Below are positions 19,421 to 26,686 of a DNA stretch of 64,000 nt, piece by piece. A model generated the notes under the pieces. The model was given only the letters and a program-made list of their open reading frames with translations, searched no databases and had not been told where the DNA came from. This DNA comes from Azorhizobium oxalatiphilum. Lineage in GTDB: Bacteria; Pseudomonadota; Alphaproteobacteria; Rhizobiales; Xanthobacteraceae. Location: positions 1,579,743 to 1,643,742 of the forward strand of contig NZ_BMCT01000001.1 in NCBI RefSeq assembly GCF_014635325.1, given 5' to 3'. How positions within the stretch are numbered: the stretch's first letter is position 1; every line of letters begins with the position of its first letter. A program made the position numbers and the translations under genes.

Positions 19421-19451
19421 CCGTTGCTCCCGTCCGGGCAGCGGCCTTTTT
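19421..19451 (+). terminator. Rho-independent terminator (divK 3' UTR or small RNA)
   Basis: The stem CCGTTGC (19421-19427) pairs with GCAGCGG (19438-19444), including one G-U pair, around a GC-rich apical part, and is followed by CCTTTTT. The T-run gives it a clear plus-strand direction. Confidence 0.65.
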
Positions 19452-19492
19452 GCGTGTGTACCGCACCGCCCGCCGGAGGCTCTCAGGCAAAG

Positions 19493-19522
19493 AAAAAGGC
19501 GCCTTCCGGAGAAGGCGCCTTT
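19493..19522 (-). terminator. Rho-independent terminator of rpmG
   Basis: A perfect twelve-base-pair stem (19495-19506 with 19511-19522) around a 4-base loop. Read on the minus strand it ends in TTTTTC (complement of 19492-19497), placed 32 bp after the rpmG stop. Confidence 0.85.
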
Positions 19523-19553
19523 CAGTCGGTCACAAACCGAATCGCGGTTCAGA

Positions 19554-19721
19554 TCACTTGATCTTGGTCTCGCGGAATTCGACGTGCTTCTTGGCGACGG
19601 GGTCATACTTCTTCATCACCAGCTTCTCCGTCTTGGTACGGGAGTTCTTCTTGGTGACGTAGAACACGCCCGTGTCCGCGCTGGACAGAAGCTTGATCTT
19701 GATGGTTGCAGCCTTGGCCAT
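19554..19721 (-). CDS. rpmG: 50S ribosomal protein L33
   Basis: A 55-residue protein starting [18 protein letters not shown] and ending VEFRETKIK, matching the bacterial L33 family over its whole length, including the basic [18 protein letters not shown] core. It is part of the large ribosomal subunit near the E site. The CxxC zinc motifs of the C-plus L33 type are absent, so this is the zinc-free form. It has its own promoter-like sequence inside the 3' end of the upstream MFS gene and its own terminator. Confidence 0.96.
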   Translation of the reverse strand: MAKAATIKIKLLSSADTGVFYVTKKNSRTKTEKLVMKKYDPVAKKHVEFRETKIK

Positions 19722-19820
19722 GATCGATCCTTGATGCCATTCCGGCGGGCAGGCCGACCGGGCGAACCTGCGGTAAAAGAATTACGTACGCGCTGCCGGT
19801 ACGGCGGCTCGTGGACGCGG

Positions 19821-19849
19821 AAATTCTCTCATCAGCCCTTGCTTGTCAA
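19821..19849 (-). promoter_or_regulatory. Probable rpmG promoter
   Basis: On the minus strand a consensus -35 TTGACA (complement of 19844-19849) is separated by 17 bases from GAATTT (complement of 19821-19826). The -35 lies within the last codons of the MFS gene and the -10 about 100 bp before the rpmG ATG. Confidence 0.5.
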
Positions 19850-21022
19850 GCCTTCCCGCATCTCGGAGCGGACAATGCAGGCAACCACCACCGCCACATA
19901 GACGCCGAGCATGCCCGCGACCACGAAGGCAAAGCCATATGGATTATAGGCATCCATGCCGAAGCCCACCAAAGGCGGGCCGATGATGAGGCCGATGGAA
20001 TAGAGCATCACGAAAGCCGCATTGGCTGCCGCAAGGTCGGCTCCACGGAATCGCTCGCCCAGATGGGCCAAGCCTACCGTGTAGATGCTGCCGACGATTC
20101 CCGTGGCGAGGAACACCGCCACCTTGAAGGCGAGACTCTCCACCGGGATGAAGGGCAGCACGGCGGCGCCCAGGGTGCCGAATCCGGCGCAGAACAGCAG
20201 CAGATACCGGCGATCGATCTTGTCGCTGAGCAGGCCGAGCGGAATCTGGAAGGCGACGTTGCCGAGCACGGCGATGGTCAGCAGCAGCGAGGCCGATGTT
20301 TCTGTGAGGCCAAGGCGCACGCCATAAAGGGGCAGGAAGCTCAGGACAGCCGTCTCCACCGCGCCGAACATGAGGGCGGCCAGCGTGGCGATGGGCGAGC
20401 GGCGCACAAAGCCGAGCACGTGGTGATGGTCTTCCTCGTGGATCTTCGGCGTCACGCCATGGGCGATCAGGATGGGAATGATGCCCAGAGACATCACCAC
20501 TGCGCCGGCCACATAGGGCTCCCAGCCGCGCGATCCGGTCAGCCCCAGAATCACCGGCCCCATGGCGGCGCCGACTGAGAGGCCTGTGGCGTAGAGGCCC
20601 ATCATCAGCCCCCGTCGCTTGGGGGAGGCGACGGCATTGATCCAGAACTCGCTCACTGCGAACAGCACGCACAAGGCGGCGCCGAACACGAAGCGCAGCG
20701 GGAACCACATGGCGAAGGAGGGGATGGCCTTGAAGGCCAGCAGGCTCAGCGCCGTGATGACGATGGACAGGCTGAGCACGCCGCGCACGCCCAGCTTGCG
20801 GACCAGCAGCGGTACGAACGGCGCAGTGAAGATGGTGGCGATGCCTGCCACCGCCGTATTGATGCCGATCCAGGTGTTGGCGATACCACGGCCTTCCAGC
20901 TCCAGCGCCAGCAGCGGGATGGACAGGCTGATGCCGACGCCCACCACGGATACGGCGGCGATGGCGGCGGCAATGGAGAGGGTGCGGTCGGCGCGCGAGA
21001 TGACCGGCTCGGGTGAATGCAT
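19832..21022 (-). CDS. MFS transporter (12-TM, drug/sugar-efflux type)
   Basis: A 396-residue major facilitator with about 12 hydrophobic helices. The loop 2-3 region is VPLLVRKLGVRGVL and a related basic loop LSDKIDRRYLL precedes helix 8, typical of MFS symmetry. The family resembles YcaD-like and other efflux-type MFS proteins; the substrate is unknown. It lies in the conserved block between rpmG and the NUDIX gene, all on the minus strand, and may be read through from upstream or have its own promoter in the 105-bp gap before it. Confidence 0.85.
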   Translation of the reverse strand: MHSPEPVISRADRTLSIAAAIAAVSVVGVGISLSIPLLALELEGRGIANTWIGINTAVAGIATIFTAPFVPLLVRKLGVRGVLSLSIVITALSLLAFKAIPSFAMWFPLRFVFGAALCVLFAVSEFWINAVASPKRRGLMMGLYATGLSVGAAMGPVILGLTGSRGWEPYVAGAVVMSLGIIPILIAHGVTPKIHEEDHHHVLGFVRRSPIATLAALMFGAVETAVLSFLPLYGVRLGLTETSASLLLTIAVLGNVAFQIPLGLLSDKIDRRYLLLFCAGFGTLGAAVLPFIPVESLAFKVAVFLATGIVGSIYTVGLAHLGERFRGADLAAANAAFVMLYSIGLIIGPPLVGFGMDAYNPYGFAFVVAGMLGVYVAVVVACIVRSEMREGLTSKG

Positions 21023-21127
21023 GAAAACCTCAGGAACTCCGGCCGGCGCGCACCGGCTCTGACATCATCGGGGGGCGGGCGTGCAGGCACGCGGCCGGAC
21101 AGGGGCGGGACACAGGCATGGGCTGCC

Positions 21128-21877
21128 TCAGTCCAGCTCGGCGCGCACGTGCGTGCCGTGGCGCATGGTGTAGAAGGGGACCGGCAGCCGCCGGGGCATG
21201 CGGGCCTCCAGCCGGGCCGCCAGCTCCCGCAACGCGATGCGGGTGATGTTGGGCAGCTCCAGCTTCTCCGTTTCAGGAAGCGTCAGCCAGCGCAGTTCCA
21301 CCAGCTCCGCATCCGGCCCGGCCACGCCCTCCACCCGCGCAGCGACCTCGGAGACGTCCGCGAGGAAGAAACGCGTGTCGAAGCGCTTGATGCGCCGGGG
21401 CGGAGTGATGGCCCGCATCATGAAGGTGAGCGATTCCAGGTTGGGATAGACCCCATGGGTGGCGAAAGCCTGCCAGTCTTCGCTGGGGACATCCGGCGGC
21501 CCGGCCTCGGTGGTACCGAGCATCAGCCCGGTTTCCTCAAAGGTCTCGCGGATGGCAGCGGCAGCCAGTGCGCGGGCGCGCAGCGGCGAGGGCCGCTGGA
21601 CGCGGGTCATCAGCCGGCGCTCGCTGTCGCCGTCCAGCATGCCGAAGACCGGCATGGCGCGGTCACTGGCTTCGACCCGTCCGCCGGGAAAGACGAAGAC
21701 GTCGGGCATGAACCGATGGCCGGGATGGCGTCGGCCCATGAGCACGCGTGGCGCCTTGCGGCTGCGATCCACGAGAATCAGCGAGGCAGCATCGCGCGGC
21801 CGCAGGTTGGGTGTCTGCGCGCGCGGGGCGGTGCCGTCCGGCAAAAGCGCGGTGAGCTCTGGCGAGGTTTCGGTCAT
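21128..21877 (-). CDS. NUDIX hydrolase
   Basis: A 249-residue NUDIX-fold protein. The Nudix box is recognisable as GGRVEASD followed, after a long insertion, by AAAIRETFEETGLMLG, with the metal-binding REXXEE glutamates present. The long spacing is typical of the alphaproteobacterial group of this locus. Such enzymes split nucleoside diphosphates linked to another group; the substrate is unknown. The start at 21877 overlaps the DUF983 stop by 4 bp (ATGA), so the two are translationally coupled. Confidence 0.88.
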   Translation of the reverse strand: MTETSPELTALLPDGTAPRAQTPNLRPRDAASLILVDRSRKAPRVLMGRRHPGHRFMPDVFVFPGGRVEASDRAMPVFGMLDGDSERRLMTRVQRPSPLRARALAAAAIRETFEETGLMLGTTEAGPPDVPSEDWQAFATHGVYPNLESLTFMMRAITPPRRIKRFDTRFFLADVSEVAARVEGVAGPDAELVELRWLTLPETEKLELPNITRIALRELAARLEARMPRRLPVPFYTMRHGTHVRAELD

Positions 21878-22320
21878 GGGGTGGCGGGGATCTTTTCTGG
21901 CGCGGTGCCGGGCGGGAGCGGTTCGTATTCCGGGCTGCGGGGATCGAAACCATGCATGCGCAGCGCCCATTGCAGGCCGATGAGCGCGCCCTTGGTGATG
22001 GGCAGCAGGGACAAGCTGAGAATCAATGCCAGCGGCATCCAGAGCGCGATATGCACCCAGACCTCGGGCCGGTAGCTCTCCTCGACCATGACCAGCAGCG
22101 GAACGACGATGTGGCCCACCAGCAGGATGGTGACATAAGGCGGGGCATCGTCGGCGCGGTGGTGATAGAGGGCCTCGCCGCAGGCGGGGCAATGGTCCGC
22201 CACCTTCAGATAGCGCGTGAACAGCGCACCTTCCCCGCAATGGGGACAGCGACCACGGGCGCCGCGCCGCATGGCGGGCGCCAGATCGCGTTCCCGGCGG
22301 GTTTCGGTGCGTCCTGTCAT
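21874..22320 (-). CDS. DUF983 family membrane protein
   Basis: A protein of 148 residues with an N-terminal zinc-ribbon-like pair (CPHCGEG and CPACGEAL) and two transmembrane helices (VTILLVGHIVVPLLVMV and IALWMPLALILSLSLLPI), the layout of DUF983. The ATG at 22320 follows GAGGGGA; a start further upstream at 22353 is possible but reaches into the tandem repeat beyond the rnr stop. The function is unknown. It sits between rnr and the NUDIX gene as in many alphaproteobacteria. Confidence 0.85.
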   Translation of the reverse strand: MTGRTETRRERDLAPAMRRGARGRCPHCGEGALFTRYLKVADHCPACGEALYHHRADDAPPYVTILLVGHIVVPLLVMVEESYRPEVWVHIALWMPLALILSLSLLPITKGALIGLQWALRMHGFDPRSPEYEPLPPGTAPEKIPATP

Positions 22321-22352
22321 CAGCGCTCGCGTCCCCTCACCGTTGCGGCCCA

Positions 22353-22392
22353 ATTACCGTTTGCGACTCTTGATTACCGTTTGCGACTCTTG
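22353..22392. repeat. Exact 20-bp tandem duplication at the rnr 3' end
   Basis: Positions 22353-22372 and 22373-22392 are identical 20-mers. The second copy contains the last codons and the TAA stop of rnr; the first lies just beyond the stop, so the duplication does not lengthen the protein. Confidence 0.95.
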
Positions 22393-24863
22393 CCGGACCT
22401 TGCGGTCCTTGAAAGTTTCGTCCGCCCCGGCCCGCTGTCGGAGGTGCCGGGGGCATTGTCCTCGCCCGGCGGCTTTCCGCGCCCGAGCCCGCTGGCGCTC
22501 CGGAACTTTCCGGAACCGGGTTTGAAGGCGCCGGATTTGGCCGGCCCGCGGGAGCGCGTGCTGACGGATTTGCCGCGCGCCTTCCCCACATAGGTGCCTT
22601 CCGAGAGAAGTTCAAACCTGAGTGCGCCCGCAACCGGGGCGGCTTCCACCAGCTTGACCTCAACCCGGTCGCCGATGCGGTGCATTTCGCCGGTGCGATC
22701 TCCCACCAGCGCCTGCCGCGCCTCATCGAAACGGTAATAATCCGCTCCCAGCGTGGAGGCGGGCACGAAGCCGTCCGCCCCGGTCTCATCCAGCGAGACG
22801 AACAGGCCGGCGCGGGTGGCCCCGGTGACGCGTGCACTGAAGGTGGCACCCAACTGGTCGGCCAGATGGTGGGCGATGAGCCTGTCCACGGTCTCGCGCT
22901 CGGCAGCCATGGCGCGGCGCTCGGTAGCGGAGATGTCGGCGGCGATCTCCGCCAGCGCGTCCACGGTCACGTTCTCGGGCAAGGCATCGGGGCCGCCGGT
23001 GAGCGTGCGCACGAGGCCGCGATGCACCACGAGGTCCGCATAGCGGCGGATGGGCGAGGTGAAATGGGCGTAGCGGCGCAGGTTCAGGCCGAAATGCCCA
23101 TAGTTCTCAGGCGAATATTCCGCCTGCGACTGGCTGCGCAGGATCACCTGATTGACCAGCGGCGCGGCGTCCGTGTTCTCGGCCGTCGCGAGGATGCGGT
23201 TGAAATGCGAGGGCCGGACCTGATCGGTCTTGGGAAGCGTGATGTCGAGCGTGACGAGAAATTCGCGCAGGGCCGAGAGCTTTGCCAGCGTCGGGCCGTC
23301 ATGGACACGGAAGATGAGCGGAACCTTCTTCTGCTCCAGCGTCTCGGCGGCCGCCACATTGGCGAGGATCATGAATTCCTCGATCAGGCGGTGGGCGTCG
23401 AGCCGGGGCGGGACGATGACGCGATCCACCGTGCCGTCCTCCTTCAGCAGGATTTTCCGCTCGGGCAGGTCCAGCTCCAGCGGCTGGCGGGCATCGCGAG
23501 CCTGCTTCACGCAGGCATAGGCCGCATAGAGCGGGCGCAGCACGCCGTCCAGCAGCGGGGCGGTGGTGTCGTCGGATTGCCCGTCGATGGCGGCCTGGGC
23601 CTGCGCATAGGCGAGCTTGGCTGCCGAGCGCATCAGGATGCGGTGGAAGGTGTGGCTGCGCTTGCGTCCGTCCTTGCCGATGACCATGCGCACGGCGAGC
23701 GCGGCGCGGTCCTCCTGCGGGCGCAGGGAGCAAAGGTCGTTGGAGATGCGCTCCGGCAGCATGGGCACGACGCGGTCGGGGAAATAGACCGAATTGCCGC
23801 GCAGCAGCGCCTCGCGATCCAGCGCCGAGCCCGGCCGCACATAGGCCGCCACGTCGGCGATGGCGACTGTGACGATGAAACCGCCGTCATTGTCCGGATC
23901 ATCATCGGCCACCGCATGCACGGCGTCGTCGTGATCCTTGGCGTCGGGCGGGTCGATGGTGAGGAGAGGCAGCTTGCGCCAGTCCTCGCGATCCTTGGGC
24001 GTGGCCGGCTGGGCAGCCTCCGCCTCGGCGATCACCCGGGCGGGGAAAGCGTTGGGAATGCCATGGGCGTGGATCGCCACCAGACTGATGGCCTTCTCTG
24101 ACGCCAGCGAACCGAGGCGGTCCTTCACGCGGGCGGTGGGCAGGCCGAACACGCGCTGGTGCATCATCTCCACGGAGACGAGATCGCCATCCTGCGCGTC
24201 ATTCTCCGCGCCGGGCGGCACCTGCAGCTCGCGGCCGAGATTCTTCTTGTCGATGGGAATGATGCGTCCGCCGCCGCCATTGGGCAGGGCGCGGAACACG
24301 CCGAGCTGCTGCTTGCGCGCCTTTTCCAGCACCTTGATGACGCGGCCCGTATAGGCGACGCCCTCGGCCGGGTCGTCCTTCTCCACCCGCACGAGGATGC
24401 GGTCCGACAGGCCGGGGGCGGGGCCACGCAGCTTCTCGGGGATATGCAGCAGGATGACGGGGGCGTCACCATGCTCCTCGCTGTCCCATTCGGTGGGCGT
24501 GGCGAGGAGTTCGCCGTCGCTGTCGCGGCCGGTGACATCGGCGAGCACCACGCTCGGCAGGGTGCCGGCCACATGGACCTTGCGGCGGCGGCCTTCCACG
24601 GCGCCTTCATCCTTCAGGTCGCGCAGCATGGCCTTCAGTTCGATCTTCTGGCCGGTGCCAAGGCCGAAGGCGCGGGCGATGTCGCGCTTGCTCACCTTGC
24701 CGTCCTGCGAGGCGATGAAGGCCAGCACTTCTTCCTTGCCCGGCAGCACGCCGGTGGGGACAAACGCAGCCTTGGGCTGCTGGGACCTGTAGGGCCCGCG
24801 GGAGGAAGAGCGTTTTGGCGAAGGGGGGCGTTTGGCCAAGAGCGTGTCCTGTAGCCCGCTCAT
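22374..24863 (-). CDS. rnr: Ribonuclease R
   Basis: An 829-residue 3'-5' exoribonuclease of the RNB family that degrades structured RNA and helps quality control of rRNA and tmRNA-tagged messages. Order: winged-helix region (residues 45-100, SKRDIARAFGLG), cold-shock domains, the RNB catalytic domain with IDPPDAKDHDDAV near residue 305 holding the metal-binding Asp residues, FTSPIRRYADL near 604, and an S1 domain at about 680-755. A basic, Lys/Arg/Ser-rich tail of about 70 residues follows. It lies downstream of topA in related genomes; here a plus-strand MFS gene separates them. Confidence 0.96.
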   Translation of the reverse strand: MSGLQDTLLAKRPPSPKRSSSRGPYRSQQPKAAFVPTGVLPGKEEVLAFIASQDGKVSKRDIARAFGLGTGQKIELKAMLRDLKDEGAVEGRRRKVHVAGTLPSVVLADVTGRDSDGELLATPTEWDSEEHGDAPVILLHIPEKLRGPAPGLSDRILVRVEKDDPAEGVAYTGRVIKVLEKARKQQLGVFRALPNGGGGRIIPIDKKNLGRELQVPPGAENDAQDGDLVSVEMMHQRVFGLPTARVKDRLGSLASEKAISLVAIHAHGIPNAFPARVIAEAEAAQPATPKDREDWRKLPLLTIDPPDAKDHDDAVHAVADDDPDNDGGFIVTVAIADVAAYVRPGSALDREALLRGNSVYFPDRVVPMLPERISNDLCSLRPQEDRAALAVRMVIGKDGRKRSHTFHRILMRSAAKLAYAQAQAAIDGQSDDTTAPLLDGVLRPLYAAYACVKQARDARQPLELDLPERKILLKEDGTVDRVIVPPRLDAHRLIEEFMILANVAAAETLEQKKVPLIFRVHDGPTLAKLSALREFLVTLDITLPKTDQVRPSHFNRILATAENTDAAPLVNQVILRSQSQAEYSPENYGHFGLNLRRYAHFTSPIRRYADLVVHRGLVRTLTGGPDALPENVTVDALAEIAADISATERRAMAAERETVDRLIAHHLADQLGATFSARVTGATRAGLFVSLDETGADGFVPASTLGADYYRFDEARQALVGDRTGEMHRIGDRVEVKLVEAAPVAGALRFELLSEGTYVGKARGKSVSTRSRGPAKSGAFKPGSGKFRSASGLGRGKPPGEDNAPGTSDSGPGRTKLSRTARSGKSRKR

Positions 24864-25141
24864 GCGGGCGTTTCAGCGCAGCCCTGCGCGCGGAGAGGGC
24901 GCGGGGCCGAAAGGAATGTTCCGCAAGCTAGTGCAGGCGGCATGTCAGTTCAAAGGCAAACCATTCAGGGCAGGGCGGGGTATGGCGAGAATGTGGTGAT
25001 TGCCCGCTCCGCGTGCATGGCCGACGTATGGGTCATGCGGCATGCCACTTGCGGCCGGGCGCATGCTGAAGGAAAATACCAAGGCTGCCTTAGTATTCCA
25101 GTCCTGCCGGCCTTCCGGGCCCGCGGTGCCGCCGAGGTCCC

Positions 25142-26659
25142 ATGTCCGCGCCTTCGTCCGCCTCTTCCCCCGCCGGCGTTGTCCTGAGTCACACCGAGAT
25201 TCGCGCCATCATCTTCGGCATCATGCTGGCGATGCTGCTGGCGGCGCTCGACCAGACCATCGTCGCCACCGCCTTGCCCACCATCGGCGCCGACCTCCAC
25301 GATTTCGAGAATCTGTCCTGGGTGGTCACGGCCTATCTGCTGACCTCGACCGCCGTGACGCCGCTCTACGGCAAGCTGAGCGACGTGCATGGACGCCGGG
25401 CCATGATGCTCTGCGCCATCAGCGTCTTTTCGGTGGGCTCTCTGGCATGTGCGCTGGCACCGAACATGCTGACGCTGATACTGGCGCGCGGTCTGCAAGG
25501 GCTGGGCGGCGGCGGACTGATCTCGCTGGCCCAGACCATCATCGCGGACATCGTCTCGCCGCGCGAACGTGGACGCTATCAGGGCATGATCGCCAGTGTG
25601 TTCATGGCGAGCAGCATTGGCGGGCCCGTCCTCGGCGGCGTGCTGGCGGAGCATGCGCACTGGTCGATGATCTTCTGGATCAACCTGCCTCTGGGGCTGG
25701 CGGCCTTCCTGATGACCGACCGCCAGCTGCGGCGCCTGCCGCGTCATGACCGCAAGGCCAAGGTGGACGTGCTCGGCGCGGTGCTGATGGTGACATCCAC
25801 GGTCGCGCTGCTGCTCATGCTCACCTGGGGCGGCGTGCGCTATCATTGGGATGCGCCCGAAATGCTCGCGCTCGCGGGCGCGGCGGCGATTTTCGCGGTG
25901 TTGTTCGTCTGGCGGATTGCGGCAGCGGAGCAGCCATTCCTGCCGCTTACCATTCTGCTGCATCCGATCGTCTCCCGCGGGACCACGGCAGCTCTGTTCA
26001 CCATGGGCACGCTGATCGCGCTCTCCATCAACGTGCCGCTCTATTTCGAATCTGTCCGGCATCTGACGGCCAGCCAGTCGGGTCTCGGTCTCATTCCGCT
26101 GATGGGTGGTGTCGTGCTCGGGTCCTATGGCTCCGGCCGGGCGCTGGCGACCGTCACCCATTACAAGCGGGTGGCCGTCGCGGGGCAGTGCGCTGCTATC
26201 GCGGGCCTGCTGGCGTTGGCATTGGGGCCGGCGCTGCCGCACATGGCCCTCATGATGGTGCTGCTGGGTCTCATTGGCACCGGCATCGGCTGCCTGCTGC
26301 CGATTGCCACCGTGTCGATCCAGAATGCCATGCCGCCACATCTGATGGGCACGGCCACAGGCGCCATGAATTTCTTCCGCTCGCTCGGGGCCGCCATTCT
26401 GGTGGCTGGCTTTGGTGCGGTGCTGATGGCGGCGCTCGGCATCATGCCGGGGCAGGGGGATGTGTCGCGGCTGATCTCTGGTGCGGATGCCGAACGGCTC
26501 ATCCATGCCTTCCGGCTGGTGTTTGGCGGGGCGGCGGTGAGCCTGACGCTCGGCCTGTGCGCGCTGCTCAGCATGGAGGAGCGTCCGCTGCGCACCAGCG
26601 CCCGCAAGGCGGCTGAAGAAACCGCCGGTGAAGACGTGGTGATCGGGGCGGCCGAGTAG
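25142..26659 (+). CDS. DHA2-family MFS drug exporter (EmrB/QacA-like, 14 TM)
   Basis: A 505-residue major facilitator with about 14 hydrophobic segments. The signature LDQTIVATALPTIGADL is in helix 1, YGKLSDVHGRR marks loop 2-3, and GGPVLGGVL is the DHA2 motif C near residue 160. Such proteins export drugs, dyes or metabolites against protons. It is the only plus-strand gene between topA and rnr and converges with topA with 27 bp between stops. No regulator gene is adjacent. Confidence 0.9.
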   Translation: MSAPSSASSPAGVVLSHTEIRAIIFGIMLAMLLAALDQTIVATALPTIGADLHDFENLSWVVTAYLLTSTAVTPLYGKLSDVHGRRAMMLCAISVFSVGSLACALAPNMLTLILARGLQGLGGGGLISLAQTIIADIVSPRERGRYQGMIASVFMASSIGGPVLGGVLAEHAHWSMIFWINLPLGLAAFLMTDRQLRRLPRHDRKAKVDVLGAVLMVTSTVALLLMLTWGGVRYHWDAPEMLALAGAAAIFAVLFVWRIAAAEQPFLPLTILLHPIVSRGTTAALFTMGTLIALSINVPLYFESVRHLTASQSGLGLIPLMGGVVLGSYGSGRALATVTHYKRVAVAGQCAAIAGLLALALGPALPHMALMMVLLGLIGTGIGCLLPIATVSIQNAMPPHLMGTATGAMNFFRSLGAAILVAGFGAVLMAALGIMPGQGDVSRLISGADAERLIHAFRLVFGGAAVSLTLGLCALLSMEERPLRTSARKAAEETAGEDVVIGAAE

Positions 26660-26686
26660 CCGCCCCGTCATCCGGTCGCCGTGGCC

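Larger units (their letters stand above)
19131..19553. other. Structured intergenic region after divK; possible small RNA
   Basis: This 423-bp gap has no convincing protein gene. It contains a long hairpin (arms 19338-19353 and 19375-19389, with a second GC-rich helix inside), a plus-strand terminator at 19421-19451 and the rpmG terminator at 19495-19522 on the other strand. The plus-strand terminator lies about 290 bp beyond the divK stop, farther than expected for a simple 3' end, so either divK has a long structured 3' UTR or a small RNA is made here. The hallmark sequences of SRP RNA were searched for by eye and not found. Confidence 0.4.

Noticed and set aside
19200-19451. 6S RNA or SRP RNA in the divK-rpmG gap
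   Set aside because: The SRP tetraloop signature is not present and the 6S gene is normally near zapA in this group; no convincing match by eye.
24942-25187. Small plus-strand open frame before the DHA2 exporter gene
   Set aside because: Overlaps the exporter start, no homology that I recognise and no ribosome-binding site.
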